64,000 bases of DNA from Oceanobacillus sp. HTM 045 (GTDB taxonomy: Bacteria; Pseudomonadota; Alphaproteobacteria; Rhodobacterales; Rhodobacteraceae). The position numbers and the translations under genes are program-made. This document shows positions 26,033-34,091 of this stretch, piece after piece (position 1 is the first letter of the stretch; each line of letters begins with the position of its first letter). Where the stretch lies: the NCBI GenBank assembly GCA_009733745.1, contig WNWL01000005.1, positions 464,390 to 528,389 of the forward strand, written 5' to 3'. The notes under the pieces are model-generated. The model worked only from the letters and a program-made list of their open reading frames with translations. It ran no database searches and was not told where the DNA came from.

Positions 26033-26416
26033 TCAGCGCGCCGCCATGGCTTCGATCTCCATCACCCAGCTCTCGTCGAAGATACCGGTGATGATGCAGG
26101 TGAGCGCGATCTCGCGGCCCTGCAGGTAGGCGTCGCGCGCGGTGCGGTAGGCGTGGATATAGCGGCGGCTGGCGAGATATATGGTGATCTTGACCAGGTT
26201 GTCCTTCGTCATCCCCGCCGCGCGGAGCTGGGCGTCGATATTGGCGAAGACCTGATGGCCCTGCTCGACCGGGTCGTCGGACTGGTTCCCGTCCGCATCG
26301 ACCGGGATCTGGCCGCTGATGATCAGCAACTCCTCCGCGCCCTTGATGGACATGGCGCGGGCATAGGTGCCGGCAATGTAGGGCGCGTCGGGCGCGTTGA
26401 TGGGGGTGAGTTTCAT
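26033..26416 (-). CDS. RidA (YjgF/YER057c/UK114) family protein
   Basis: A 127-residue small trimeric-type protein with the family pattern LLIISGQIPVDADGN, QVFANIDAQLRAAGMT, NLVKITIYLASRR and a final TCIITGIFDESWVMEIEAMA. RidA proteins hydrolyse reactive imine/enamine intermediates from PLP enzymes. The usual active-site Arg of RidA (in a C-terminal RxxV motif) is not obvious; the tail has EIALTC instead, so this may be a Rid subfamily without deaminase activity. It sits 26 bases before mccA inside the leucine operon. The 244 bp between it and mccB show nothing clear. Confidence 0.8.
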   Translation of the reverse strand: MKLTPINAPDAPYIAGTYARAMSIKGAEELLIISGQIPVDADGNQSDDPVEQGHQVFANIDAQLRAAGMTKDNLVKITIYLASRRYIHAYRTARDAYLQGREIALTCIITGIFDESWVMEIEAMAAR

Positions 26417-26660
26417 CCGTGCCTCCCTCTGCGACGCGGGACCGGTGCGCGAAGCTTGATGCGGCCCTGCGGGCCGCGCCCGCCCGCCACCTCCCCCGCC
26501 CAGTCAGATCTTGCGCCTTTTGCAGCCTCGGCCTGCACCCACCCGGAGGTGACGAGCGGGCGCAGAAAGGGAAGCGTGATGCGCAAGGCCCACATGCCGT
26601 TAACACTTTTATACTTTGAAATCAGCATGTTGCGACTTGCTCAACCTTGAGCATCCTCCC

Positions 26661-28268
26661 TCACATCCGGAATACGCCGAAGCGTGTCTCGGCGATGGGT
26701 GCGTTGAGGGTGGCGGACAGGGAGAGGGCGAGGACCTCGCGGGTCTTGCGCGGGTCGATGATGCCGTCGTCCCAGAGCCGGGCGGAGGCGTAGAGCGGGT
26801 GGGCCTGGTGCTCGAACTGGTCGAGGATCGGCTGCTTGAAGCTCGCTTCCTCCTCCGCCGACCAGCTTCCGCCCTTCCGCTCGATGCCGTCGCGGCGGAC
26901 GGTGGCGAGCACCGATGCCGCCTGCTCGCCGCCCATCACCGAGATGCGGCTGGCGGGCCACGTCCAGAGGAAGCGCGGCGCGTAGGCGCGGCCGCACATG
27001 CCGTAGTTGCCCGCGCCGAAGGAGCCGCCGACCAGCACGGTGAGCTTGGGCACCTGCGCGGTCGCGACGGCGGTGACGAGCTTGGCGCCGTCCTTCGCGA
27101 TGCCCGCGGCCTCGTATTTCCGCCCGACCATGAAGCCGGTGATGTTCTGGAGGAAGATCAGAGGGATGCTGCGCTGGGCGCAGAGCTCGATGAAATGCGC
27201 GCCTTTGAGCGCCGATTCCGAGAACAGCACGCCGTTGTTGGCGATGATCCCGACCGGCAGGCCCATGATATGGGCGAAGCCGCAGATCAGCGTGGTGCCG
27301 TAGCGGGCCTTGAATTCGTCCAGCCGGGAGCCGTCGACCACGCGGGCGAGCACCTCGCGGATGTCGTAGGGCACCTTGAGGTCGGTCGGCACCACGCCAA
27401 GGATCTCGTCCGGGTCGTAGAGCGGCGCCTCTGCCGTCTGGCGGGCGAGTTGGTCCGGCTTGGTGGCGTTGAGGTTTGCGACCGCCTGACGCGCCAGCGC
27501 CAGCGCGTGGGCGTCGTCGTTGGCGAGGTAGTCGGCCACGCCGGAGAGCCGGGTGTGCACGTCGCCGCCGCCGAGATCCTCCGCCGAGACCACCTCGCCG
27601 ATGGCGGCCTTCACCAGCGGCGGGCCGCCGAGGAAGATGGTGCCCTGCTCCCTGACGATGATGGTCACGTCCGACATCGCCGGGACATAGGCCCCGCCCG
27701 CGGTGCAGGAGCCCATGACCACCGCGATCTGCGGGATGCCCTGGGCAGACATGTTGGCCTGGTTGAAGAAGATCCGCCCGAAATGCTCGCGGTCGGGGAA
27801 GACCTCGTCCTGGTTCGGCAGGTTCGCACCGCCGCTGTCGACGAGGTAGACGCAGGGCAGGCGGTTCTCGCGGGCGATCTCCTGCGCGCGGAGGTGTTTC
27901 TTGACCGTGACGGGGTAGTAGGTGCCGCCCTTCACGGTGGCGTCGTTGCAGACGATCATCACCTCGCGGCCCGAGACCCGGCCGATGCCGGCGACGATGC
28001 CGCCGCCCGGCGCGTCGCCGTCATACATGCCGTGGGCGGCGAACATGCCGATCTCGAGGAAGGGCGAGCCGGGGTCGAGCAGGCGGGAGACGCGCTCGCG
28101 CGGCAGGATCTTGCCGCGGGAGACGTGGCGCTCGCGCGCGGTCTCGCCGCCGCCGGCCATCGCGGCCGCGGCGGCCTCGTGGATCGGGGCCATCGCCGCC
28201 TCCTGCGCCGCGCGGTTGGCGGCATAGGTCTCGGAGCGGGGAGAGAGCGAGGATGTGAGGACGGTCAT
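26661..28268 (-). CDS. mccB: Methylcrotonoyl-CoA carboxylase beta subunit (carboxyltransferase)
   Basis: Carboxyltransferase of 535 residues that moves the carboxyl group from biotin to 3-methylcrotonyl-CoA. Two crotonase-like halves: [19 protein letters not shown] and [15 protein letters not shown] in the first, [24 protein letters not shown] and [16 protein letters not shown] in the second, the usual MCC beta signature. Ends [11 protein letters not shown] as in many alphaproteobacterial homologues. Followed by a 244-bp gap to ridA and preceded by an LprI-like gene 120 bases upstream. Confidence 0.95.
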   Translation of the reverse strand: MTVLTSSLSPRSETYAANRAAQEAAMAPIHEAAAAAMAGGGETARERHVSRGKILPRERVSRLLDPGSPFLEIGMFAAHGMYDGDAPGGGIVAGIGRVSGREVMIVCNDATVKGGTYYPVTVKKHLRAQEIARENRLPCVYLVDSGGANLPNQDEVFPDREHFGRIFFNQANMSAQGIPQIAVVMGSCTAGGAYVPAMSDVTIIVREQGTIFLGGPPLVKAAIGEVVSAEDLGGGDVHTRLSGVADYLANDDAHALALARQAVANLNATKPDQLARQTAEAPLYDPDEILGVVPTDLKVPYDIREVLARVVDGSRLDEFKARYGTTLICGFAHIMGLPVGIIANNGVLFSESALKGAHFIELCAQRSIPLIFLQNITGFMVGRKYEAAGIAKDGAKLVTAVATAQVPKLTVLVGGSFGAGNYGMCGRAYAPRFLWTWPASRISVMGGEQAASVLATVRRDGIERKGGSWSAEEEASFKQPILDQFEHQAHPLYASARLWDDGIIDPRKTREVLALSLSATLNAPIAETRFGVFRM

Positions 28269-28388
28269 GGTCTGGCCTTCTGGTCAGCCGCTGGGCCCGG
28301 TTGCCGGTCCGCGGATCTGTTCGGGGTATGCGCCCCTGCGCCCCGGTGCAACCGGTTGGTGGGGAGCCTGCCGGTCATCGTCATCGCC

Positions 28389-28844
28389 TCACTCCCCCGC
28401 CATTCCGATCAGGCTGCGCAGGTCGAGCACCCTTTCCGCCGTCTTGCGGAGGCGGCAGGCGGGGATCCACCATTCGGCCATCACGTCCCCGACGATCACC
28501 GCGATGAAGCCGCAGGCGCTGTCGCGGTGGGTGGCCCAGTCGACCTGCGACGTGTCGAGGGCGGTCCGCTGCGCGCCGTCGAGCGGGGCGGCGAGGCGGG
28601 CGAGGTCGGCCTGCATCAGCGCCTCCCACGCTGCTACCTCGCGGCGGAAGCAGACCGCGAGCCCCTCCGGCTCCTGGTTCTCGGGGAGGGCGGTGCAGGG
28701 GATGGCGAGGGCTTCCACGCAGTCCGCCCGCGCGGCCTGCACGGTCGGTGCGGCCTCGACGCAGGCGTCCAGCGTGGCCGCGTCCGCCGCCGGGTCCGCG
28801 AGGGCAGGGCTGGCGAGGAGCGCGAGGAGGATGGCGCGGCGCAC
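28389..28844 (-). CDS. LprI-like (DUF1311) periplasmic protein
   Basis: A 151-residue exported protein: signal peptide MRRAILLALLASPALA, then a helical domain with paired cysteines and the family pattern ...AWEALMQADLARL and WIPACRLRKTAERVLDLRSL. The relatives include lysozyme-inhibitor LprI. Nothing links it biochemically to leucine degradation, yet it lies 4 bases after the isovaleryl-CoA dehydrogenase stop and upstream of mccB in the same orientation. Function here unknown. Confidence 0.75.
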   Translation of the reverse strand: MRRAILLALLASPALADPAADAATLDACVEAAPTVQAARADCVEALAIPCTALPENQEPEGLAVCFRREVAAWEALMQADLARLAAPLDGAQRTALDTSQVDWATHRDSACGFIAVIVGDVMAEWWIPACRLRKTAERVLDLRSLIGMAGE

Positions 28845-28848
28845 GGGC

Positions 28849-30012
28849 TCAGCCCATCGCCGCCATCAGCTCGCGCCCGATCAGCATCCGCCGGATCTCG
28901 GAGGTGCCGGCGCCGATCTCCATCAGCTTGGCGTCGCGGAAGATGCGGCTGACCGGGGTCTCGTTCATGAAGCCCGCCCCGCCCATCGCCTGCACGGCCT
29001 GGTGAGCGACGGTCATCGCCTCCTCCGAGGCGTAAAGCACGCAGCCCGCCGCGTCCTGCCGCGTGACCTCGCCCCGGTCGCAGGCCTTGGCCACCTCGTA
29101 GACATAGGCCCGGGCCGAGTTCAGCTTGACATACATGTCGGCGATCTTGCCCTGCATGAGCTGGAACGAGCCGATCGGCTGGCCGAACTGACGGCGTTCC
29201 ACCATGTAGGGCATGATCTCGTCGAGGCAGGCGGCCATGATGCCGGTGCCGATGCCCGAGAGCACCACGCGCTCGTAGTCGAGGCCCGACATCAGCACGC
29301 GCACGCCCTTGCCCTCCTCGCCGAGGACGTTCTCGAACGGGATCTCCACGTCCTCGAACACCAGTTCGGCGGTGTTGGAGCCGCGCATCCCGAGCTTGTC
29401 GAAATGCGGCGAGGTGGAGAAGCCCTTCATCTCCTTCTCGACCAGGAAGGCGGTGATGCCCTTGGAACCGGCGTCCGGGTCGGTCTTGGCGTAGACCACC
29501 AGCGTGTCGGCGTCGGGACCGTTGGTGATCCAGTACTTGGTGCCGTTCAGGACGTAGCGGTCGTTGCGCTTCTCGGCACGCAGCTTCATCGACACCACGT
29601 CCGAGCCGGCGCTCGCCTCCGACATGGCCAGCGCGCCGACATGCTCGCCGGAGACGAGGCGAGGGAGGTACTTCGCCTTCTGCTCGTCGGAGCCGTTCAG
29701 CTTGATCTGGTTGACGCAGAGGTTGGAATGCGCGCCGTAGGAGAGCGAGACCGAGGCGGAGGCCCGCGCCACCTCCTCGACCGCGACGACATGGGCGAGA
29801 TAGCCCATGCCCGCGCCGCCATATTCCTCCGGAACGGTGATGCCGAGCAGGCCCAGCTCGCCCATCTCGCGCCAGAGATCGGGGGGAAACTCGTTCTTCG
29901 CGTCGATCTCCGCGGCCATCGGGCGGACGCGTTCCTGCGCCCAGCGGTGGACCATCTCGCGCAGCGCCTCGACTTCCTCACCGAGGTCGAACTTCATCGC
30001 GGCGGTGAACAT
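28849..30012 (-). CDS. ivd: Isovaleryl-CoA dehydrogenase
   Basis: FAD-dependent acyl-CoA dehydrogenase of 387 residues that oxidises isovaleryl-CoA to 3-methylcrotonyl-CoA. Seen: [17 protein letters not shown] block ([16 protein letters not shown]), [34 protein letters not shown] and [19 protein letters not shown]. Glu247 in SGLDYERVV is at the IVD-specific catalytic-base position, unlike the C-terminal Glu of most acyl-CoA dehydrogenases. First gene of the leucine operon; a strong gggagggaga ribosome-binding site precedes the ATG. Confidence 0.95.
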   Translation of the reverse strand: MFTAAMKFDLGEEVEALREMVHRWAQERVRPMAAEIDAKNEFPPDLWREMGELGLLGITVPEEYGGAGMGYLAHVVAVEEVARASASVSLSYGAHSNLCVNQIKLNGSDEQKAKYLPRLVSGEHVGALAMSEASAGSDVVSMKLRAEKRNDRYVLNGTKYWITNGPDADTLVVYAKTDPDAGSKGITAFLVEKEMKGFSTSPHFDKLGMRGSNTAELVFEDVEIPFENVLGEEGKGVRVLMSGLDYERVVLSGIGTGIMAACLDEIMPYMVERRQFGQPIGSFQLMQGKIADMYVKLNSARAYVYEVAKACDRGEVTRQDAAGCVLYASEEAMTVAHQAVQAMGGAGFMNETPVSRIFRDAKLMEIGAGTSEIRRMLIGRELMAAMG

Positions 30013-30155
30013 TGCGCGTCTCCCTCCCTGAGCCTTTGTGCCTTGTCCGGTGCGAAAACCCGGCGCAGCTTTGCCCCTATAGAAATGCGGAGGCCACGCC
30101 TTGGCAAGACCGCGCCCGATATTCGTGATCGGGCGGTCAGATCGGGTGGCTGCAT

Positions 30156-32135
30156 TCAGCCAGACGGCAGCAGGAGGCGGAAGCCCGCGCCGCCGGGCCG
30201 GGGGAGGTGTTCCAGCGTCGCGCCGATCTCCTCCGCCGCCTTCAGGGCGATGGAAAGGCCCAGCCCGTGGCCTTCAGGGCCGTCCGCGGCGGCGTCGAGG
30301 CGCGCGGTGCGGGCGGCGGCTTCGCTGTACTGGTCCGGGGTGAGGCCGGGGCCTTCGTCGTGGACTTCTATGGCAAGATTGCCGCCGACGTGGCGGCAGC
30401 CGACGAGGATGCGGCCGGTGGCGGCGTATTTCAGGGCGTTGGAGACGAGGTTGGAGACGATTCGCATCACCTTGAGCGGGCTCGCGGACATGCGGGCGGA
30501 GGTGGGCACGAGGCGCAGCTCCATTCCCGCCGCCTCGGCGTCGGCGGCAAACATTCCGTGGATGCCGTCGAGCACGTCCTGCACCGGATTCTGCTCGGAT
30601 TCCAATGATTTGCCGGCAGGTTCGGCGTCGGGATCGGCGCTGGCGAGGTAGTCCGCGAGCATCCCCTCAAGGTAGGTGAAGGACCGCTCGATAGTGTCCT
30701 TTCCGGGCGCTTCGGAGCCGTTTTCCGGGGCGCCGGACAGCATGCCGTGGAGCGACATGCGCAGCGCGTGGATCGGCTGGCGGAGGTCGTGGGCGGCGTC
30801 GGCGAGGCGCTGGCCGCGCGCTTCCGCCATGGTTCGGGCTTCGCCGTAGCGTATCTCCAGCGCGGCGAGGCGGTCCTGCAGGGCGATGCGCTCGCGCAGC
30901 GCCTCGTTGGCGGTCTGGAGCGAGCGGTAGCTGGCCTCGCGCAGTTGCGAGAAGCGGTCGATGATCGCGAGGCCCATCATCGAGGCCTCGAACACCACCA
31001 CGGTGCGGATGCTGTCGAGCGCGAAGGAGCGCGAGATCGACAGGCCCAGCATGTGGCTCGCGATCATCGACAGGCCCGAGAGCACCGCCGCCGACCAGCC
31101 GATGATGAAGAAGCGCACCTCGCGCGGGCTGGTCCGCGCCGCGCTGGCCCCGGCGGCGACGAAGACGATGGGCGAGAGGCTCGCCACCAGCAGGATAACC
31201 TGCTTGAGGAGTTGCGTGTCCACCACGGCCGAAAGCGCAAGGATCAGCACCGCCGTCGCCGCGAGGGCCACCACCGCGCCGCGCAGAAGCGGGTGGATCG
31301 GGTAGCGCCGCAGGAAGGCGCGGACATAGAGCGCGCTGAAGGCGACCACCGCGGCGCCGAGGGGCAGGGTGGCGAACCCGTTCCACGCCGGGGCGCCGGG
31401 CCAGAGATAGTGGAACGCCGCCCCGTCCATCTGCGCGAGGTAGAGCGCGAGCGACAGCGCATAGGCGACATAGGCGAGGAAGATCGGCTGCCGGGTGACG
31501 ATGGCCGAGATCAGCCCGGCGGTCGCGAGCAGCAGCATCATGCCGTAGAAGGCGAACACCTTGGCCGTGTCCACCGTGGCGGTTTCGACGAAATCGGCCT
31601 CGGAGACGATCTCCAGCGGCAGGGCGGTCGCCCCGCCCGACCAGTAGGCGACGTAGAGCGTCGCGGTCTCGCCCGGCGCGAGGGCGAAGCGCGCGGCGAG
31701 CTGGTCGGTGGGGATGATGCGGGACGGAAAGGGAGACGCAAGGTCCTGATGCAGAAGGATTTCCGCCGTGCCGTCGGCGCGGACGATCCAGGCTTCGATG
31801 CCCTGCATGAAGTTCATGTTGAAGTCGATCACCCAGGCGCGCGGCACATCCAGCGCGTTGCGGACGCGGGCGCGCAGCCAGACGCGGTCAGGGATGAAGC
31901 CGAAGCTGGGCGGGTCGGTCTGGACGGGGGAGAAGCGGGTCTCTACTGCTGGGTCGAGCACGTCGTCCAGCGTCAGCGTGCGGCCGGGATCGAGCAGCGC
32001 CTCGACATGGCCCGCGAGGGCGGGCGCGGTCTCGCCGAGGGGCAGAACGGGGCTTGCACTGGGGCTCGCGCCGGTGCTGGCGGGGAGGAGCGCGCCGAGG
32101 CTTGCGGCGAGCAGGAAGAGGAGGGTGCGCAGCAT
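30156..32135 (-). CDS. 7TMR-DISM sensor histidine kinase
   Basis: Membrane kinase of 659 residues: signal peptide ([19 protein letters not shown]), a periplasmic 7TMR-DISM extracellular beta domain (about 40-190), seven membrane helices (about 200-420), a short coiled coil, then the kinase core. His449 in [15 protein letters not shown] is the phospho-acceptor; the ATPase has an N box ([10 protein letters not shown]), G1 (DEGPGLT) and G2 ([10 protein letters not shown]). It likely senses a small molecule or surface state and phosphorylates the divergent LuxR-type regulator. The ATG on the minus strand (32135-32133) overlaps the regulator ATG (32134-32136). Upstream ribosome-binding site is weak. 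Confidence 0.9.
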   Translation of the reverse strand: MLRTLLFLLAASLGALLPASTGASPSASPVLPLGETAPALAGHVEALLDPGRTLTLDDVLDPAVETRFSPVQTDPPSFGFIPDRVWLRARVRNALDVPRAWVIDFNMNFMQGIEAWIVRADGTAEILLHQDLASPFPSRIIPTDQLAARFALAPGETATLYVAYWSGGATALPLEIVSEADFVETATVDTAKVFAFYGMMLLLATAGLISAIVTRQPIFLAYVAYALSLALYLAQMDGAAFHYLWPGAPAWNGFATLPLGAAVVAFSALYVRAFLRRYPIHPLLRGAVVALAATAVLILALSAVVDTQLLKQVILLVASLSPIVFVAAGASAARTSPREVRFFIIGWSAAVLSGLSMIASHMLGLSISRSFALDSIRTVVVFEASMMGLAIIDRFSQLREASYRSLQTANEALRERIALQDRLAALEIRYGEARTMAEARGQRLADAAHDLRQPIHALRMSLHGMLSGAPENGSEAPGKDTIERSFTYLEGMLADYLASADPDAEPAGKSLESEQNPVQDVLDGIHGMFAADAEAAGMELRLVPTSARMSASPLKVMRIVSNLVSNALKYAATGRILVGCRHVGGNLAIEVHDEGPGLTPDQYSEAAARTARLDAAADGPEGHGLGLSIALKAAEEIGATLEHLPRPGGAGFRLLLPSG

Positions 32136-32799
32136 GTCAGTGCCGCTGGGCCCGTGGCGGGCGGTGATCGCGGACGACCATGCCGTGCTTGCCGAGGGCG
32201 CGCGGGCGATGCTGGAGGGGTCGGGCCGGATCGAGGTGGTGGCGACCGCCGCGGAGGGGCTGGGCGCCATCGTCGCGATCAAGCGCGAGAAGCCGGACAT
32301 CGCGCTTCTCGACCTCGCCATGCCCAACGCGAACGGGATCGAGGTGTTCATCGAGGCGAAGCGCTGGTCGCCGGAGACGCGCTATGTCGTCTTCACCGGG
32401 CAGGTTACCGGCGGCGCGGTGGCCGCGTTGGTCGAGGCGGGCGTGCACGGTGTCTTCCTCAAGACCGGCGACCCGGGCGAGCTGGTCGCGGCGCTGCCGC
32501 GGATCATGGCCGGGCAGCAGGTGGTCTCCGACGGCGCCAAGGCGTTGATGCAAAAGGAAAATGCCTTCGAGCAGCCGACCGCGCGGGAGTTGCAGGTACT
32601 GCAGGCGATCGCCCGCGGCGGCACCAACGCCGCCGTGGCGGGTGCGCTCGGGATCAGTGCGAAGACCGTGGACAACCATCGCACCAACCTTATGCGCAAG
32701 TTCGGCGCACATTCCACGGCGGAACTGGTGATGGCGGGCGTCCGCCTCGGCCTGCTCGACCCCTCCGCCGCCCCGGAGGCGGGCGAGGCGGAGAAATAG
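32134..32799 (+). CDS. NarL/FixJ-type response regulator (LuxR HTH)
   Basis: A 221-residue response regulator. The receiver has the acidic pair (VIADDHAVLAEG), phospho-acceptor Asp60 (ALLDLAMPNANG), a switch Thr (VVFTGQV) and Lys in VFLKTGDP. A LuxR-type HTH follows (TARELQVLQAIARGGTNAAVAGALGISAKTVDNHRTNLM). Partner kinase is divergent with overlapping start codons. A good gaggaggg ribosome-binding site sits 8 bases upstream of the ATG, inside the kinase gene. GTG at 32140 is an alternative start. The target genes are unknown; the RTX operon downstream is a candidate. Confidence 0.9.
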   Translation: MSVPLGPWRAVIADDHAVLAEGARAMLEGSGRIEVVATAAEGLGAIVAIKREKPDIALLDLAMPNANGIEVFIEAKRWSPETRYVVFTGQVTGGAVAALVEAGVHGVFLKTGDPGELVAALPRIMAGQQVVSDGAKALMQKENAFEQPTARELQVLQAIARGGTNAAVAGALGISAKTVDNHRTNLMRKFGAHSTAELVMAGVRLGLLDPSAAPEAGEAEK

Positions 32800-32861
32800 C
32801 CCCGGTTTGTGACCCGCCGCCGGGAGTGACTTCCGGGTTCTTCCGGGAAGTTTCGGGCGGG

Positions 32862-32968
32862 GTGACATGACGTGACATTCCGCGAGGGACCGTTTCCCGA
32901 AAGGAACCGCAAATCACCGCCAGAGGTGAAACGGGGGTTCGGCGGCGGATTCCCGGCGACCGTTTCAC
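32862..32968. repeat. Direct and inverted short repeats downstream of the response regulator
   Basis: GTGACAT occurs twice at a 10-base period (32862-32868 and 32872-32878). A perfect 9-bp inverted repeat GTGAAACGG/CCGTTTCAC lies at 32926-32934 and 32960-32968, with a third partial copy (CCGTTTCCC) at 32890. They occupy the first part of the 680-bp gap between the regulator and the HlyC-like gene; the rest is repeat copies B and C and a spacer. Could be operator sites or a terminator stem; no T-run. Confidence 0.4.
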
Positions 32969-32996
32969 GGCCGGATTCCTGATCAGTTGTGACCCG

Positions 32997-33158
32997 ATCA
33001 GCCGCAGCCCGGGCGACCAGCCCGGGCCACGCACGGCCCTCCCCGGGGCCGGGCGTTCTGCGACATTGCAAGTGGGTCAGAGGGCGGGAGGGAGTGCGGG
33101 GGTAAAGCACTCAGATCCTGCGCAGCACCACGCCCGACCAGGGCCGGTCGTGGCCCTT
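32997..33158 (-). repeat. Dispersed structured intergenic repeat, copy B
   Basis: Minus-strand copy of the repeat at 22 and 62 kb. The 9-bp stem is at 33006-33028 (plus strand AGCCCGGGC, five bases, GCCCGGGCC), the central block GGGCGTTCTGCGACATTGCA follows, and the far end carries CCACGCCCGACCAGGGCCGG. Copy C lies 100 bases further on in the same orientation, so the two may be an old tandem duplication. Confidence 0.8.
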
Positions 33159-33264
33159 CGTTCTTTGCTTCGTTGCTGGGAGGTGATGCTGCGAACTTTA
33201 TGGTCACTTCACTGCTCCGAGACGCTCGCCAATACCGCCTGAGGATCGAGTTGCGCATAGCACT

Positions 33265-33428
33265 GGCCACGGCACGCGCGGCCAGCGCGGGCCACGCCCG
33301 GCCCTCCCCCGGGCCGGGCGTTTTGCAACGCTGCAAGTGGGTCGGAGGCCGGGAGGGGGTGCGGGGGTAAAACACGCAGATCCTGCGCAGCACCACGCCC
33401 GTCCAGGGCCGGACGTGGCCCTTTGCAC
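33265..33428 (-). repeat. Dispersed structured intergenic repeat, copy C
   Basis: Second minus-strand copy, most diverged in the stem (33271-33293). In repeat orientation the arms read GGCCCGCGC and GCGCGTGCC: relative to copy D the seventh base of arm one and the third base of arm two both changed, keeping a pair. This argues that the folded form matters. The rest matches the other copies closely (GGGCGTTTTGCAACGCTGCA; CCACGCCCGTCCAGGGCCGG). Confidence 0.8.
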
Positions 33429-33479
33429 CTGGGGGGCAACGAAGGCTCCGCGTTGCGGCCTTTGGCCGGATGGGGTCTG

Positions 33480-33932
33480 ATGGGGGCACTTCAGGGGAGG
33501 GTTCCGGTGGTTTCGGACGTTCGGGCGCGGTTGCATCTGCTGGGGGAGATGACCTGGCTGCTGATGCAGTCGGACCTGCACCGGGGGCTTTCGCTCGCCT
33601 CGGTCGAGGCGCTTTTCGTGGTGCCGGCGGGGCTCGGCCAGGTGCGGGTCTGGCGGCGGGGGGACCGGCCGGTGGGGCTCGCCGTCTGGGGCTGGCTCTC
33701 CGAGGAGGCCGAGGCGGCGCATCTCGCCGGGGAGCGGGTGCTGGCGGCGGAGGAGTGGCGGAGCGGCGAGCGGCTCTGGTTCACCGACTTCGTTGCGCCG
33801 TTCGGGGACCTTTCCGCCATCGTGCGCGACGCGCGCCGGGTGATCCCGCCGGGGGGCGTCGCGCGCGGGGCGCGGCGCGGGCCGGGCGGGGAGGTCCGGC
33901 GCGTGCTGACGCTCCATCCGCTCAAGCCCTGA
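33480..33932 (+). CDS. HlyC-like toxin-activating lysine acyltransferase
   Basis: A 150-residue protein of the HlyC family, which moves a fatty acyl chain from ACP to internal lysines of RTX proteins. Candidate catalytic His34 (SDLHRG) and Asp103 (FTDFVAPFGD) are 69 residues apart, the same spacing as His23/Asp92 of E. coli HlyC. It is a little shorter than HlyC (170). It lies 159 bases before a giant RTX protein, the classic pairing. ATG at 33480 follows ggatgggg; an upstream in-frame ATG at 33423 is possible but falls near repeat C. No HlyB/HlyD transporter genes are in the window. Confidence 0.8.
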   Translation: MGALQGRVPVVSDVRARLHLLGEMTWLLMQSDLHRGLSLASVEALFVVPAGLGQVRVWRRGDRPVGLAVWGWLSEEAEAAHLAGERVLAAEEWRSGERLWFTDFVAPFGDLSAIVRDARRVIPPGGVARGARRGPGGEVRRVLTLHPLKP

Positions 33933-33972
33933 CCAACTCCTGACCAAGACCTGACAACCACCTGACCGGAGT
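33929..33972. promoter_or_regulatory. Four 11-bp-spaced CTGAC direct repeats
   Basis: CTGACC, CTGACC, CTGACA and CTGACC begin at 33929, 33940, 33951 and 33962, exactly 11 bases apart, so they face one side of the helix. The first overlaps the stop of the HlyC-like gene; the last is about 120 bases before the RTX start. The spacing and CTG-A-C core resemble tandem half-sites of OmpR/PhoB-family regulators. Likely controls the RTX gene; regulator unknown. Confidence 0.55.
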
Positions 33973-34091
33973 CCGAACCCCCGATTAGGGGGATCACCCC
34001 ATGCCGCGCGGGGCGGCCATTCCGCATCTTCGTACCTGTCCCGCGGATGGCCTGCGGGGGTCAGGATCAACGGATTGAAGGAAGCGGAATT

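Noticed and set aside
26661..28268. Propionyl-CoA carboxylase beta instead of MCC beta
   Set aside because: The motif set and the operon (IVD, HMG-CoA lyase, methylglutaconyl-CoA hydratase) point to methylcrotonyl-CoA.
33000..33430. Short open frames within the repeat copies, similar between copies
   Set aside because: Their similarity follows from the DNA repeat; no ribosome-binding sites, and the similarity lies equally in all frames.
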